Source: Aquificota bacterium
GTDB taxonomy: Bacteria; Aquificota; Aquificia; Aquificales; Aquificaceae
Assembly (NCBI GenBank): GCA_030549905.1
Contig: JAUQQK010000010.1
Span: 1 to 64,000 of the forward strand
DNA: 64,000 nucleotides
Reading direction: 5' to 3'
The notes beneath the pieces were generated by a model. That model saw nothing but the letters and a program-made list of their open reading frames with translations, was not told the origin of the DNA and made no database searches. Positions 39,500 through 48,902 of this stretch are shown here, one piece after another; the stretch's first letter is position 1; each line of letters begins with the position of its first letter. The translations under genes were made by a program, and so were the position numbers.

Positions 39500-41070
39500 A
39501 GCCCTTTCATGAAACTCTTAGCACTTCCGAGCGTGTGCTTTTGACCTTTTCTCTGATGGTGGGAGTTTTTATGGCTATTTTGGATACCACCATAGTGGAT
39601 ATTGTGGTGCCTAAGATGATGGCACCGCTCAGCACAGACCTCTATGGTGTTCAATGGGTGATAACCGCCTATATGACTTCTGCCGCCACAGCCATCTTGC
39701 TCGTAGAATGGCTTGAAAGTTTAATGGGGCTAAAGAAGGTTTTTCTTCTGGGACTTTTCCTCTTTACAACCGCTTCCTTCTTCTGCGGGCAGGCTCAGTC
39801 CTTAGAGTGGATGATAGCATCAAGGACCGTGCAGGGCTTTGGAGAGTCTCTTATTGTGGTAAGTGCTGAAGCTCTACTTTTTTCTGCCTACGCTCCAGAA
39901 AAGAGAGGGCTTGCCATGGGCATTTACGGGCTTGGAGTGAGCTTTGCGCCCGCCTTAGGTCCTACCCTCGGAGGCTGGATAACCGAACACATAGACTGGA
40001 GGTGGATATTTTACATAAACCTGCCTATAGGCATTATAAACTTTACCTTAGCCTTTTTCTTCCTTCGGGACTACAAGCCAGCTCACACCCTAAGGCTTAA
40101 CTTTATGTCCTATCTTTTCATATCCATAGCCACCGTGAGCCTCCTTATAGTTCTTTCAAGGGGTCAGAAGGAGGGCTGGTTTTCCTCAGACTACATACTC
40201 CATCTGTCTCTTGTCTCTCTCTTTTCCTTTCTTCTGTTCCTTCTTTCGGAGCTTGTCTCAAAAAACAAGCTCATAGACCCTTCCATCTTCAGAATAAAGG
40301 AGTTTGTGGTAGCCTTCTGGGTCTATCTTTTCGTGCTGGGCTTTTCCATGTATCAGGTCTTTTATCTGATACCCCTATACTTTGAGAGGCTCAAGGGCTA
40401 TACGACCCTTCAGGCAGGGCTTGCCATACTGCCTATGGCTCTGGCAATAGGCTTTCTGTCTCCTGTGGCTGGTATGATTTCTGACAAAAAGTCTCCAAAG
40501 CTTGCCCTGTATGTAGCTACCGCCTTATACCTTCTTGTGAGCCTCTTTGTCCTTCCGAGGCTCAACTACTTTACACCAAAGGAAGAAGCTCTCTTTTACC
40601 TCGTCCTTATGGGTATAGGTATGGGCTTTTTCTTTGCACCAGCCACACAGCTGGCTCTCAAGAAGTTAGGAGATAAAACTACCCTTGGTGTGAGCCTTAT
40701 GCACTACATAAGGTTTGTAGGAGGCTCTTTTGGAACCGCTTTGGCTACTAATGACCTTCAGAGATTTGCATGGGAAAACTTTCAAAGAACCAACGAGCTT
40801 CAGGATTACAACCTTCTTAGCCTTAAGCTGGAAGAGGCTGTCCTGTGGCTCTCTGACTACACGCATCAGGCTCAGGAAAAGGCTCTTGGCATGCTCTACA
40901 ACTTTCAGTATCTTTATGCCTTCTCAGATGCCTTTGGCTCCACCCTCTTTCTGGCAGGTCTGTGGGCTTTGGTAGGAGCTTTGGCGGTGGTTTATATGCT
41001 TTTTGCGGACTTGCTGGAAAGGAAATACAAAAACCTGAGAAAAGATGCTACCACTACCGATTTCATATAA
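39496..41070 (+). CDS. DHA2-family MFS drug transporter (EmrB-like)
   Basis: 524 residues with about 14 membrane helices. Characteristic DHA2 segments are ILDTTIVDIVVPKM, GFGESLIVVSAEALLF, GLGVSFAPALGPTLGGWITE and HIDWRWIFYINLPIG. Proton-coupled export of lipophilic compounds via the EmrA-like adaptor and second TolC. Last gene of the efflux operon; the 112 bases to the convergent gcvPA hold no clear terminator. Confidence 0.94.
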   Translation: MKPFHETLSTSERVLLTFSLMVGVFMAILDTTIVDIVVPKMMAPLSTDLYGVQWVITAYMTSAATAILLVEWLESLMGLKKVFLLGLFLFTTASFFCGQAQSLEWMIASRTVQGFGESLIVVSAEALLFSAYAPEKRGLAMGIYGLGVSFAPALGPTLGGWITEHIDWRWIFYINLPIGIINFTLAFFFLRDYKPAHTLRLNFMSYLFISIATVSLLIVLSRGQKEGWFSSDYILHLSLVSLFSFLLFLLSELVSKNKLIDPSIFRIKEFVVAFWVYLFVLGFSMYQVFYLIPLYFERLKGYTTLQAGLAILPMALAIGFLSPVAGMISDKKSPKLALYVATALYLLVSLFVLPRLNYFTPKEEALFYLVLMGIGMGFFFAPATQLALKKLGDKTTLGVSLMHYIRFVGGSFGTALATNDLQRFAWENFQRTNELQDYNLLSLKLEEAVLWLSDYTHQAQEKALGMLYNFQYLYAFSDAFGSTLFLAGLWALVGALAVVYMLFADLLERKYKNLRKDATTTDFI

Positions 41071-41182
41071 AAGCGAAAAGACTCCTACCTACGGTGAGTT
41101 GTAGGCTACTTAAGAAAAGCTACACTTCCTACACATACAAATCTTCTGATGGGCTACAAGCTTCACAACAGATTTTAGACTA

Positions 41183-42502
41183 TTACTGAAAAGCTTTCCA
41201 AACATGGAAAAGTCTATCTATCTCTTCTTTCCTTCTCTTTTCGGTAGCGCAGAAAAGTATCGTGTTTTCATAGCCAAAGTTTTCTAACAAGACTCCCGCA
41301 AGAAAACCCTCTTCAAGAGCTTTTTTGTATAGCTCCTTAGCCTTTTTATGTCTTAGAGGAAATTCCCACAGATGCTTTCCGCTATATACTTCTTCAAAGC
41401 CCACCTCAAGGAGTTTCTTCTTTAGATACATAGCCTTTGAGAGGCTTTGACGAGCCACATCTCTAAGACCTTCTTTACCAAGTAAAACCATATATATAAG
41501 ATTTGCAAGAGCTATAAGGTTTTGATTGGTACATATGTTAGAAGTGGCTCTTTCTCTTCTTATATGCTGTTCTCTTGTTTGAAGAACAAGCGCAAAAGCT
41601 CTGTTGCCTTCTATATCTTCCGCCATACCGACAAGTCTTCCAGGCATCTTCCTTACATGTTCCATCTTTGTAGCAAAAAAGCCCGCATAAGGACCGCCAA
41701 AGTGCAGAGGCACACCAAGAGACTGCCCTTCACCTACCACTATGTCCGCACCGTACTCTCCTGGAGGTTTCAAAACAGACAAAGCTATAGGGTCTGCCAC
41801 TACTACAAGAGGAACTTCGTAGGCTTTTGCAAGCTTTGAAATATCTTCAAGGTTCTCTATATAGCCCATAAAGTTTGGTTGTTGAACAGCAAGAGCGTGA
41901 GCTTCTTTATCTTTCAAAGCCTCTTCCAAAAGCTGAAGGTCCGTAGTACCTTCCTTATTCAGTGGAATTATCCTTATTTCATCTTGATAGCCCAGAAGGT
42001 ATGTTTTTACCACTTGCTTGTAATAAGGATGAATACCTTCAGAAAGGACAACCCTGCTACCCTTTCCTCTTATAGCTCTTGACATAAGGACAGCTTCCGC
42101 AAGAGCGGACGCACCATCGTACATACTGGCATTGGCTACTTCCATACCTGTAAGCTCGCATATAAGCGTCTGATATTCAAAGATAGCCTGAAGGGTTCCC
42201 TGAGAGGCTTCTGGTTGGTATGGTGTGTAGGCGGTTAAAAATTCACCCCTGCTGAGCAACTGCCATACAACGGAAGGTATTATTCTGTCATAAGCCCCAA
42301 AGCCCGCAAAACATACAAGGTTTTTATTCTTTGATGAAAGCTCTTTAAAGATGGCTCTTAGCTCTTCTTCACTTTTTGGTTCTTCAAGGAAAGGTTCAGA
42401 AAGAAGAGAAGGGTCTATGTGAGAAAAAAGCTCTTCTAAGCTTTTTAGACCTAAAAATTCAAGAATCTGACGCCTTTCTTCTTCCGAGTGGGGTATATAC
42501 AT
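41183..42502 (-). CDS. gcvPA: glycine dehydrogenase (decarboxylating) subunit 1
   Basis: 439 residues, the N-terminal half of glycine dehydrogenase in its two-subunit form: MYIPHSEEERRQILEFLG at the start, AYTPYQPEASQGTLQAIFEYQTLI, and NASMYDGASALAEA. The PLP lysine is on the partner GcvPB, which is not in the window. Overlaps gcvH by one base. Confidence 0.95.
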   Translation of the reverse strand: MYIPHSEEERRQILEFLGLKSLEELFSHIDPSLLSEPFLEEPKSEEELRAIFKELSSKNKNLVCFAGFGAYDRIIPSVVWQLLSRGEFLTAYTPYQPEASQGTLQAIFEYQTLICELTGMEVANASMYDGASALAEAVLMSRAIRGKGSRVVLSEGIHPYYKQVVKTYLLGYQDEIRIIPLNKEGTTDLQLLEEALKDKEAHALAVQQPNFMGYIENLEDISKLAKAYEVPLVVVADPIALSVLKPPGEYGADIVVGEGQSLGVPLHFGGPYAGFFATKMEHVRKMPGRLVGMAEDIEGNRAFALVLQTREQHIRRERATSNICTNQNLIALANLIYMVLLGKEGLRDVARQSLSKAMYLKKKLLEVGFEEVYSGKHLWEFPLRHKKAKELYKKALEEGFLAGVLLENFGYENTILFCATEKRRKEEIDRLFHVWKAFQ

Positions 42503-43032
42503 TAGCGTTCCTTTTCCTCGTATCCAAGCTCCTCTTCTGGTAGAGCTTCAAGAGACTCCTCAACCCTTTCTTCAAACTCTTCCTCTGGTAAGTTTAGCTT
42601 TATACTTTCTCCCTTCTCGTCCTTTATTATTTCCACCAGAAGCTGTGCGTAGTCCTCTGCAGGCATAAGGTCCTCCACTTCCATAGGGTCAGAAAGCTCA
42701 ATGACCGCTATCCACCCATCGTCGTAAGGGGACTCATTCACCAAGTGAGGCTCGTCGTTTAAAAGTTCGTTCACCTCCACAACCCTCCCAGACAGGGGCG
42801 TGTATATGGGAGAGACACTTTTAACAGACTCTATGTTTGCAATGGTATCCCCGCTTTCATAGGACTCCCCAACCTGAGGCAAATCCACATACACCACATC
42901 ACCAAGCTCCTTCTGAGCATAGTCGGTTACACCTATCCAGGCCTTGTTGCCCTTTACCAGAGCCCATTCATGGTCTTTTGTGTAGTATCTGTCCCTTCTA
43001 ATCAAATACTTGCCTACCACAAGCTCTTCCAT
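42502..43032 (-). CDS. gcvH: glycine cleavage system H protein with acidic C-terminal tail
   Basis: 176 residues; the lipoyl domain (about 15-130) has the lipoylated lysine in NIESVKSVSPIY and the WIGVTDYAQKELGDVVYVDLP signature. Typical GcvH ends near 130; here a Glu-rich tail (FEERVEESLEALPEEELGYEEKER) adds about 40 residues. Pairs with gcvPA. GGAGG precedes the ATG. Confidence 0.94.
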   Translation of the reverse strand: MEELVVGKYLIRRDRYYTKDHEWALVKGNKAWIGVTDYAQKELGDVVYVDLPQVGESYESGDTIANIESVKSVSPIYTPLSGRVVEVNELLNDEPHLVNESPYDDGWIAVIELSDPMEVEDLMPAEDYAQLLVEIIKDEKGESIKLNLPEEEFEERVEESLEALPEEELGYEEKER

Positions 43033-43043
43033 CTTACACCTCC

Positions 43044-43526
43044 TTACAGTGCTTCATATTCTATACCATAATCCTCTTTCACCTTATTCACTACCTGCGT
43101 AAGTTCTTGCTCCTCGGTGAGAAAGTTCTCAAGGGTTCTTATAAGATAGTCCAGGTCTATAAGCCTGATGGACATTATACCTCCCCATAAGCCGTTGATG
43201 GAATGAACCAGATTCTTACGCCTTCTGGCTATAACTTCCTTGAGGGCCTCCAAGCTAAACATGCCTGAAGGGTCTATCACCAGCACATCGTTTCCTCTCA
43301 ACTTTCTAAGACCCTTATAAAGCCCATAAAGTAAAGTTCCCCTATCATTTCTTATAAAGACAAGGTCAGGAAACCTGTCTATAAAATCCTTCATCTCAGA
43401 AGTTATCACCGCATAGAGGCTGTCCGGACCAATGAGCTTTTTAAGAAGCCTTATCTTCTCCTCTACCTTTATTAAAAGCTCACTGTCTTGGAGGAGCCTG
43501 GAATAAAAAACCATTAAGACCTTCAT
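43044..43526 (-). CDS. nucleotidyltransferase-like (MobA/GT-A fold) protein, degenerate
   Basis: 160 residues. RNDRGTLLYGLYKGLRKLRGNDVLVIDPSGMFSLEALKEVI resembles the product- and metal-binding core of NTP transferases (G-x-x-x-S/G-x-x-x-x-L then D-x-x), but the N-terminal signature loop is missing. It diverges from inositol-phosphate synthase, where a CTP:inositol-phosphate transferase would make sense; that is only inference. Could also be a small Rossmann-like protein of another kind. Confidence 0.45.
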   Translation of the reverse strand: MKVLMVFYSRLLQDSELLIKVEEKIRLLKKLIGPDSLYAVITSEMKDFIDRFPDLVFIRNDRGTLLYGLYKGLRKLRGNDVLVIDPSGMFSLEALKEVIARRRKNLVHSINGLWGGIMSIRLIDLDYLIRTLENFLTEEQELTQVVNKVKEDYGIEYEAL

Positions 43527-43531
43527 CCTGC

Positions 43532-43543
43532 TATAATATTATA
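43532..43543. promoter_or_regulatory. divergent -10 boxes (palindromic TATAATATTATA)
   Basis: TATAAT on the plus strand (43532-43537) abuts TATAAT on the minus strand (43538-43543). The first serves inositol-phosphate synthase (start 43563, with GGAGG), the second the minus-strand gene starting at 43526. Confidence 0.5.
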
Positions 43544-43562
43544 AGCTCCTACGGAGGCGACA

Positions 43563-44666
43563 ATGTCAAAAAAAATACGGGTAGCCATTGCAGGCATCGG
43601 CAACTGTGCCAGTAGCTTAGTTCAAGGCATCTATTATTATGCAAAAAACAAGGAAGGTGTGAGTGGTCTTATGTTTGAGGACGTGGGTGGGTATAAGCCA
43701 TGGGACCTTGAGGTGGTGGCCGCTTGGGATATTGATGCAAGAAAGGTAGGCAAAGACCTTTCAGAAGCCATATTTTCACCACCCAACTGCACCGCGGTCT
43801 TTGAGCCCAATGTGCCAAAAACAGGCGTAAGGGTAAGAAAGGGTAAGGTGCTGGATGGTTATGCTTCCCATATGGCAAACTATCCACCTGAGAGAAGCTT
43901 TGTGCTGTCTGATGAAAAAGAAGATGAACTGGAAGATGTGGTGGCCCTTCTCAAAGAGGTGCAGGCGGACGTGCTTATAAATTATGTGCCTGTTGGTTCG
44001 GAGCAAGCGGCAAGGTTCTATGCGGAAGCCTGTTTGAGAGCGGGAGTTTCTTTCATAAACGGTATGCCCACCTTCATCGTTTCCGACCCCGAATGGGCGA
44101 AGAAGTTTGAAGTGGAAGGCATACCAGTGGTAGGAGACGATATAAAATCCCAGGTAGGTGCCACCATAGTACACAGGACGCTGGTTCAACTTTTTATAGA
44201 CAGAGGTGTGAAAATAGACAGAACATACCAGCTAAACTTTGGAGGCAATACGGACTTCTTAAATATGTTAGAAAGAGAACGTTTAAAAACCAAAAAAGTT
44301 TCAAAGACAGAGGCTGTCTCTTCTTTAATTCCATACGAAATAGACCCGTACAACATACACATCGGACCATCTGATTGGGTACCATGGCTCAAAGACAGGA
44401 AGATAGCGTACATACGCATTGAAGGAAGGCTCTTCGGTGATGTACCCATGTATGTGGAATTAAAATTAGATGTGGAAGACTCACCCAACAGTGCAGGTTC
44501 TATGATAGATGCCATAAGGTGCTGTAAGCTGGCAAGAGACAGAGGCATAGGAGGACCTCTTTATTCCATAAGTGCCTACACGATGAAACACCCTCCCATA
44601 CAGTATCCTGACTGGCAAGCAAGAAAGATGGTAGAAGAATTTATTCGTGGAGAAAGAGAAAGGTAA
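43563..44666 (+). CDS. inositol-3-phosphate synthase
   Basis: 367 residues. NAD-binding [18 protein letters not shown], then [30 protein letters not shown] and [12 protein letters not shown], the archaeal/actinobacterial-type MIPS signatures with the active-site lysines in [16 protein letters not shown]. It cyclises glucose 6-phosphate to inositol phosphate for lipids or a solute such as di-inositol phosphate. GGAGG precedes the ATG. Overlaps waaA by 20 bases. Confidence 0.95.
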   Translation: MSKKIRVAIAGIGNCASSLVQGIYYYAKNKEGVSGLMFEDVGGYKPWDLEVVAAWDIDARKVGKDLSEAIFSPPNCTAVFEPNVPKTGVRVRKGKVLDGYASHMANYPPERSFVLSDEKEDELEDVVALLKEVQADVLINYVPVGSEQAARFYAEACLRAGVSFINGMPTFIVSDPEWAKKFEVEGIPVVGDDIKSQVGATIVHRTLVQLFIDRGVKIDRTYQLNFGGNTDFLNMLERERLKTKKVSKTEAVSSLIPYEIDPYNIHIGPSDWVPWLKDRKIAYIRIEGRLFGDVPMYVELKLDVEDSPNSAGSMIDAIRCCKLARDRGIGGPLYSISAYTMKHPPIQYPDWQARKMVEEFIRGERER

Positions 44667-45681
44667 GCTTTGGGTACATACCGCCAGCGTAGGTGAATTC
44701 AATACTATAAAGCCACTCTTAAGAAGGCTTGTGGCAAAGTATCACATCATCCTCACCTACTTTTCCTTCAGAGCCAAAGAATACCTAAAGGCTCAAAGAG
44801 GCTTTTTTCATGAACTTTACCGTCTTCCTATAGACCTGCCACCACTTGTAAGAAGGTTTGAAAAAAGCGTGAAGCCTGACGCCATACTCATAATGGAACG
44901 CGAACTTTGGCCCTCTCTAATACTCTTTACAAAAGCACCAAAGGTTTGGCTCAACGCCTATGCAAAGGAAAGCTTGCTTGAAAGGTTATTATCCAAAAGG
45001 TTCAAACTTATTCTGACAAGAGGAGAAAAAGACAAAGATAAATTTCTCTCTTATGGATGCAAGGAAGTTATTGCCTGTGGAAACCTTAAGTTTCTTTTGG
45101 AAGAGCCTCCAGAGGCTTTCTTGAGGTTTTCAGAAGGAAAGCTACTTGTGGCAGGAAGCACGCACGAAGGAGAAGAAGAACTTCTCAAAAGTATATTTCT
45201 TAAACTTAAGGCAGATTTTCCAGAGCTAAAGCTTGTGATAGCTCCAAGACATATAAGCAGGGCTCAGAAGGTAGCGGAGCTGTTTGCAGGTCTCAAAGTT
45301 AGCTTTAAAAGTGCTGAGGAAGAAGGCTGGCAGGTGCTGGTGGTGGATACACTTGGAGAGCTTTTTTCTCTCTACAGGTATGCAAGCTTTACCTTTGTGG
45401 GTGGCACCTTTGTACCTGTGGGAGGGCATAACCTGTTGGAACCTGCTTACTTCAAAAAACCTGTGCTTTTTGGACCTTACACACACAAGGTGAAGGACCT
45501 TAAAGACTTCCTTATGGAAAAGGGTATGGGCTTTGAGATAAGAACAGAGGAGGAATTTTATCACCTTGCCAGAAAACTGCTATCGGGCGAGCTTGCCCTT
45601 CCAGACTTTGACCTAAAAGACCACTCCCAGAAAGTCCTTCACTGCTACGTGCATGCCTTGGGGGCTTTTCTTGAAAAATGA
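44647..45681 (+). CDS. waaA: Kdo transferase WaaA (KdtA)
   Basis: 344 residues from GTG 44647. Glycosyltransferase-B fold with catalytic-base region [39 protein letters not shown] and the C-terminal [22 protein letters not shown]. Adds Kdo to lipid A precursor at the inner membrane. The enzyme lacks the N-terminal membrane anchor of E. coli WaaA and has the short Aquifex form. Confidence 0.95.
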   Translation: MEKEKGKLWVHTASVGEFNTIKPLLRRLVAKYHIILTYFSFRAKEYLKAQRGFFHELYRLPIDLPPLVRRFEKSVKPDAILIMERELWPSLILFTKAPKVWLNAYAKESLLERLLSKRFKLILTRGEKDKDKFLSYGCKEVIACGNLKFLLEEPPEAFLRFSEGKLLVAGSTHEGEEELLKSIFLKLKADFPELKLVIAPRHISRAQKVAELFAGLKVSFKSAEEEGWQVLVVDTLGELFSLYRYASFTFVGGTFVPVGGHNLLEPAYFKKPVLFGPYTHKVKDLKDFLMEKGMGFEIRTEEEFYHLARKLLSGELALPDFDLKDHSQKVLHCYVHALGAFLEK

Positions 45682-45708
45682 TAAAGCTTATAGGATAATA
45701 ATCTCTCA

Positions 45709-47202
45709 ATGAAAGACCTTAAGCTAAACCTTTTAGCCCTTCTTGTCCTGATAGGGCTGTCGGTGGCGGTGGTGCTTTTAAAACCCATAAACCTGGGACT
45801 TGACCTCAGAGGTGGTATTTCCTTTGTCCTGCAGCCAGACATAGCCTACAGCCTACAGCAGGAGTATGAAAGGTATGCAAAGGATATGGAGCTAAAGGCA
45901 AGGGAAAAGGGCATTAAGGTGCTTGATGTAATCCCTTCAAAGGAGGGCATAAGGGTTGAGCTGGTGGAGGAGGAAGACGTAAAAAAGCTTTCAGAGCTTG
46001 TAGAGAAGCAGTTTCCAAGGTTTTCAGTGGTCAGGAGTGAAAAGGGTAGTGTGCTTATAAGTTTGAAGGAAAGAGAGATAGAGCAGTTCAAAAGCGGCGT
46101 GCTGACGCAGACCATAGAAGTGCTAAGAAAGAGGATTGATGAGCTTGGTGTGGTCCAGCCAGTGATAACACGGATAGGCGAAGACAGGGTGTTGGTGGAG
46201 CTTCCGGGCGTTCTTGACCTCCAAAAGGCAAAGTCCATAGTAGGAAGAACAGCCCTCTTAGAGCTAAAGCTGGTGGTGGAGGCAGGACCAAAAGAAGTCT
46301 TACAGGGCAAGCTAACCAAAGATTATGAGCTTCTGCCTTCACTTCAAGGGAATGAGTGGTTTCTTGTGGAAAAACTGCCTGTAATAACGGGTGCGGACCT
46401 TAAAACCGCCTACACCTCCACTGACGAGTTTGGCATGCCTGCAGTTGCCTTTGAGCTAAACGAGAAGGGTGCAGAGGCTTTTGCAAAAGCCACCGAGAAA
46501 AACATAGGCAGACGGCTTGCAATAGTGCTTGACAAAAGGGTAGTCTCCGCACCTGTGATAAGAAGCAGGATAAGCGACAGGGGTCAGATAAGCGGAAACT
46601 TTACACCAGAAGAGGCAAAGGAGCTTGCCATAGTCCTTAGGGCTGGAGCTTTGCCTACAAGGGTGGAGTTTCTACAGGAAACGGTGGTGGGACCTTCTCT
46701 TGGGAAAGACGCCATAGAGCAGGGTATAAGGGCTGGCGTAGGTGCCTTTATCCTTCTGGTGCTTGTGCTTCTTGCAAGGTATAAAACTGCTGGTATTACC
46801 GCCACCTTTTCCATACTTCTGAACGCCCTTATGCTCTGGGCTGGGCTTGTGCTTCTGGGTGGTACGCTGACCCTTCCGGGCATAGCTGGCATAATCCTCA
46901 ACATGGGCATAGCTGTGGACTCTAATGTGCTCATATTTGAAAGGGTAAAGGAGGAATTAAGGCTCGGCAACACGGTAAGAAAGTCCATAGAGCTTGGCTA
47001 TAGGAGAACATTAAATGCCGTCTGGGACACACACATAACCCTTTTGGTGGCAGCCCTCATACTCTTTCAGTTTGGCTCTGGACCCGTAAAGGGCTTTGCC
47101 ACCACGTTAACCATCGGCACCATAGCCTCCTTTATATCCAACGTCTACTATGCTAAGGTACTGCTTGAGCTTCTGAGTAGGTTGAGGCTTTTTAAGATTT
47201 AG
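45709..47202 (+). CDS. secD: protein translocase subunit SecD
   Basis: 497 residues. N-terminal helix followed by LGLDLRGGISFVLQ (D1 motif), periplasmic P1 domain with VLRKRIDELGVVQPVI, and five C-terminal helices with GIAGIILNMGIAVDSNVLIFERVKEELRLG (D4-D5). Uses the proton gradient to pull secreted proteins. secF is not downstream: the next gene is on the other strand, so SecF must be elsewhere. Confidence 0.96.
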   Translation: MKDLKLNLLALLVLIGLSVAVVLLKPINLGLDLRGGISFVLQPDIAYSLQQEYERYAKDMELKAREKGIKVLDVIPSKEGIRVELVEEEDVKKLSELVEKQFPRFSVVRSEKGSVLISLKEREIEQFKSGVLTQTIEVLRKRIDELGVVQPVITRIGEDRVLVELPGVLDLQKAKSIVGRTALLELKLVVEAGPKEVLQGKLTKDYELLPSLQGNEWFLVEKLPVITGADLKTAYTSTDEFGMPAVAFELNEKGAEAFAKATEKNIGRRLAIVLDKRVVSAPVIRSRISDRGQISGNFTPEEAKELAIVLRAGALPTRVEFLQETVVGPSLGKDAIEQGIRAGVGAFILLVLVLLARYKTAGITATFSILLNALMLWAGLVLLGGTLTLPGIAGIILNMGIAVDSNVLIFERVKEELRLGNTVRKSIELGYRRTLNAVWDTHITLLVAALILFQFGSGPVKGFATTLTIGTIASFISNVYYAKVLLELLSRLRLFKI

Positions 47203-47204
47203 AT

Positions 47205-48596
47205 TTAAAGGTAAGCCCTAAAGCCACCCTTAAGCTCAGGTTCTAAACTACTGGCCTGTTTTAGAGGTGTGTCCTCTCTGTAGTTTTTCCTGCCACCCTG
47301 TCTGTGGTCCTGATTGTATAGACTGTTGCCGTTGAGCTTTAATACCTCTACCGTCAAGCCAAAACTCTGAAGGGAATGAATAAGCTGGTTCACCTCATAG
47401 TTGGTGGGCGTTCTGTAGAGGTTTTCATTCAGGTTTAGATGGAGCTTCACCCTTTCTCCAAGAAGTATAAGCCTTGCATTTGCTTCATCAAGCCTTATAG
47501 CTACATGCTTTGGCTCATAGCTCTGAAAAACCTGGGGTTTCTCCACAGTTTCCACCTTAGGTGGTGGGCTGTCCTCTTTAAATCTTACAGCCGTCTCCTG
47601 CGTGTAGGCATGTCTTGCATCTAAGCCTGTCTTTCCTTCCTTATTGCCATTAAAAGCTTCTTTATCCCCCATAAGCTCTTTTGAGTCTATATCTAACCGC
47701 TTGTTAGCATAGTTGTTCTCAAAGGTTATACCCTCCTTAGAAACCCATGCATGAGGCTTAATGACCCTCTCTTCTGGTATATCATCCCCGGCTCTTTCCA
47801 CAGCTTGAAACCCCAACTTTAAAATATTCCCTTCCCTTGGAGGACTGGTTTCACTCTGCTCTTTGAAAGATTTCTTGGTTTCTTCAGCCCCCGATGTGCT
47901 TAATACCTTAGGCTCACCGACAAAAGCCTCTTTTTTATCCCCCACCTCACTTATTAAGCCTGAAACTTTAAAAATCATCTGGATTTCTTTAGAGACTTTC
48001 TCTTTGCCAGTCTGTCCATAATCTACCTTACTTTCTGAAGGCTCAAGCTTACCTTTCACATCAAGCAAAACCACCGCCTGCACTTCAGAACTCTTCAAGC
48101 CCCCTTCCACAGTTAGGCTTTCCCCTTTCATGTCTAAACCCTTATTTTCCTGCTTTATCGCCTGCAGATGGAGAGCCTGCGGAACAATCCCTTGGAGCCC
48201 CTCCACCTTAGAATTATCCAAATTTACCTCTACTGATTGACCTTTCACTTCTGTGCCTGAACCTTTATCTCCCTGCTCCATAAACAGCTGAGGAAACATC
48301 TGTGGAGCAACATCTAAAACCTTAGAATTATCCACACCCTCCTCTACCGGCTGGCTTTTAACTTCTGTGCCTGATAATTGAATAAGCGTCTGCGTTATGG
48401 GGGTTATAAGTAAAGGCTCAGAGAGAATTTCTTGTGGATTAACCTCACTTTTAACCTTCTCCTGCTCATCTACTTGTCCCTTTTGAGAAAAGGCTTCCAA
48501 AAGCATACTCTCAAAATCTCCACCACCAAATTGAGCACCCTTTGAGGAAAGGTCCACAGAGGCTATCTTTTCAAACAGCACTTCTATACTTTCCAC
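47205..48596 (-). CDS. FliK-like hook-length control protein
   Basis: 463 residues from GTG 48596 with GGGGGAG five bases upstream. Mostly disordered, Lys/Glu/Ser-rich. The N-terminal third has imperfect ~40-residue repeats (GTEVKSQPVEEGVDNSKV; GTEVKGQSVEVNLDNSKV; MKGESLTVEGGLKSSEV). Near the C-terminus VKLHLNLNENLYRTPTNYEV then SLQSFGLTVEVLKLNG resembles the Flg_hook domain of FliK. Low-complexity plus this domain is the FliK plan. Isolated from the flagellar operon. Assignment is tentative. Confidence 0.55.
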   Translation of the reverse strand: MESIEVLFEKIASVDLSSKGAQFGGGDFESMLLEAFSQKGQVDEQEKVKSEVNPQEILSEPLLITPITQTLIQLSGTEVKSQPVEEGVDNSKVLDVAPQMFPQLFMEQGDKGSGTEVKGQSVEVNLDNSKVEGLQGIVPQALHLQAIKQENKGLDMKGESLTVEGGLKSSEVQAVVLLDVKGKLEPSESKVDYGQTGKEKVSKEIQMIFKVSGLISEVGDKKEAFVGEPKVLSTSGAEETKKSFKEQSETSPPREGNILKLGFQAVERAGDDIPEERVIKPHAWVSKEGITFENNYANKRLDIDSKELMGDKEAFNGNKEGKTGLDARHAYTQETAVRFKEDSPPPKVETVEKPQVFQSYEPKHVAIRLDEANARLILLGERVKLHLNLNENLYRTPTNYEVNQLIHSLQSFGLTVEVLKLNGNSLYNQDHRQGGRKNYREDTPLKQASSLEPELKGGFRAYL

Positions 48597-48616
48597 CTTA
48601 ACTCCCCCAGTGTCTT

Positions 48617-48644
48617 ATTATATGCCCTTATAACAATTTTGCAA
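48617..48644 (-). promoter_or_regulatory. promoter of the FliK-like gene
   Basis: On the minus strand TTGCAA (48639-48644) and TATAAT (48617-48622) are 16 bases apart. Transcription would start near 48610, leaving a leader of about 13 bases that begins with the ribosome site. Confidence 0.6.
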
Positions 48645-48699
48645 GTGTCTTAAAGACTGGTTCAAATTTTAGGTCAATGTGCTACGTTCATTTTCTATA

Positions 48700-48795
48700 A
48701 AGCTACAGCATTATGCCAGTGCTCTTGTAAAGAGGGCGCAAAACACCGTGAGCGGTGCTTGCTGAGAAGTAGCTTCAATTTACATAGCATTGGCA
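48700..48795. other. structured intergenic sequence, candidate small RNA
   Basis: The 306-base gap 48597-48902 holds no convincing gene. Within it AAGCTAC (48700-48706) pairs with GTAGCTT (48769-48775), extended by AGCA/TGCT across a five-base bulge; inside are hairpins CTCTT-GTA-AAGAG (48722-48734) and CACCG-TGAG-CGGTG (48744-48757). A competing ten-pair helix joins 48714-48723 to 48786-48795 with one G-U. This density of pairing is unusual for a spacer. Strand and family unknown. Confidence 0.4.
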
Positions 48796-48902
48796 AAGCC
48801 CTTGTCAGGCAGGTGGAGTAGTTTATTAAAACCCTGTCCGATGAGCCAAGCAGGCAACTCATAGGTGTCCTTTTAGGGATGATTGACCATGCAAAGGGAT
48901 AC

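Noticed and set aside
41071-41182. Bidirectional terminator between the EmrB-like gene and gcvPA
   Set aside because: Only a five-pair CCTAC/GTAGG stem with a long loop and no U-run.
43033-43043. Glycine riboswitch before gcvH
   Set aside because: Only 11 bases separate gcvH from the upstream gene; no room.
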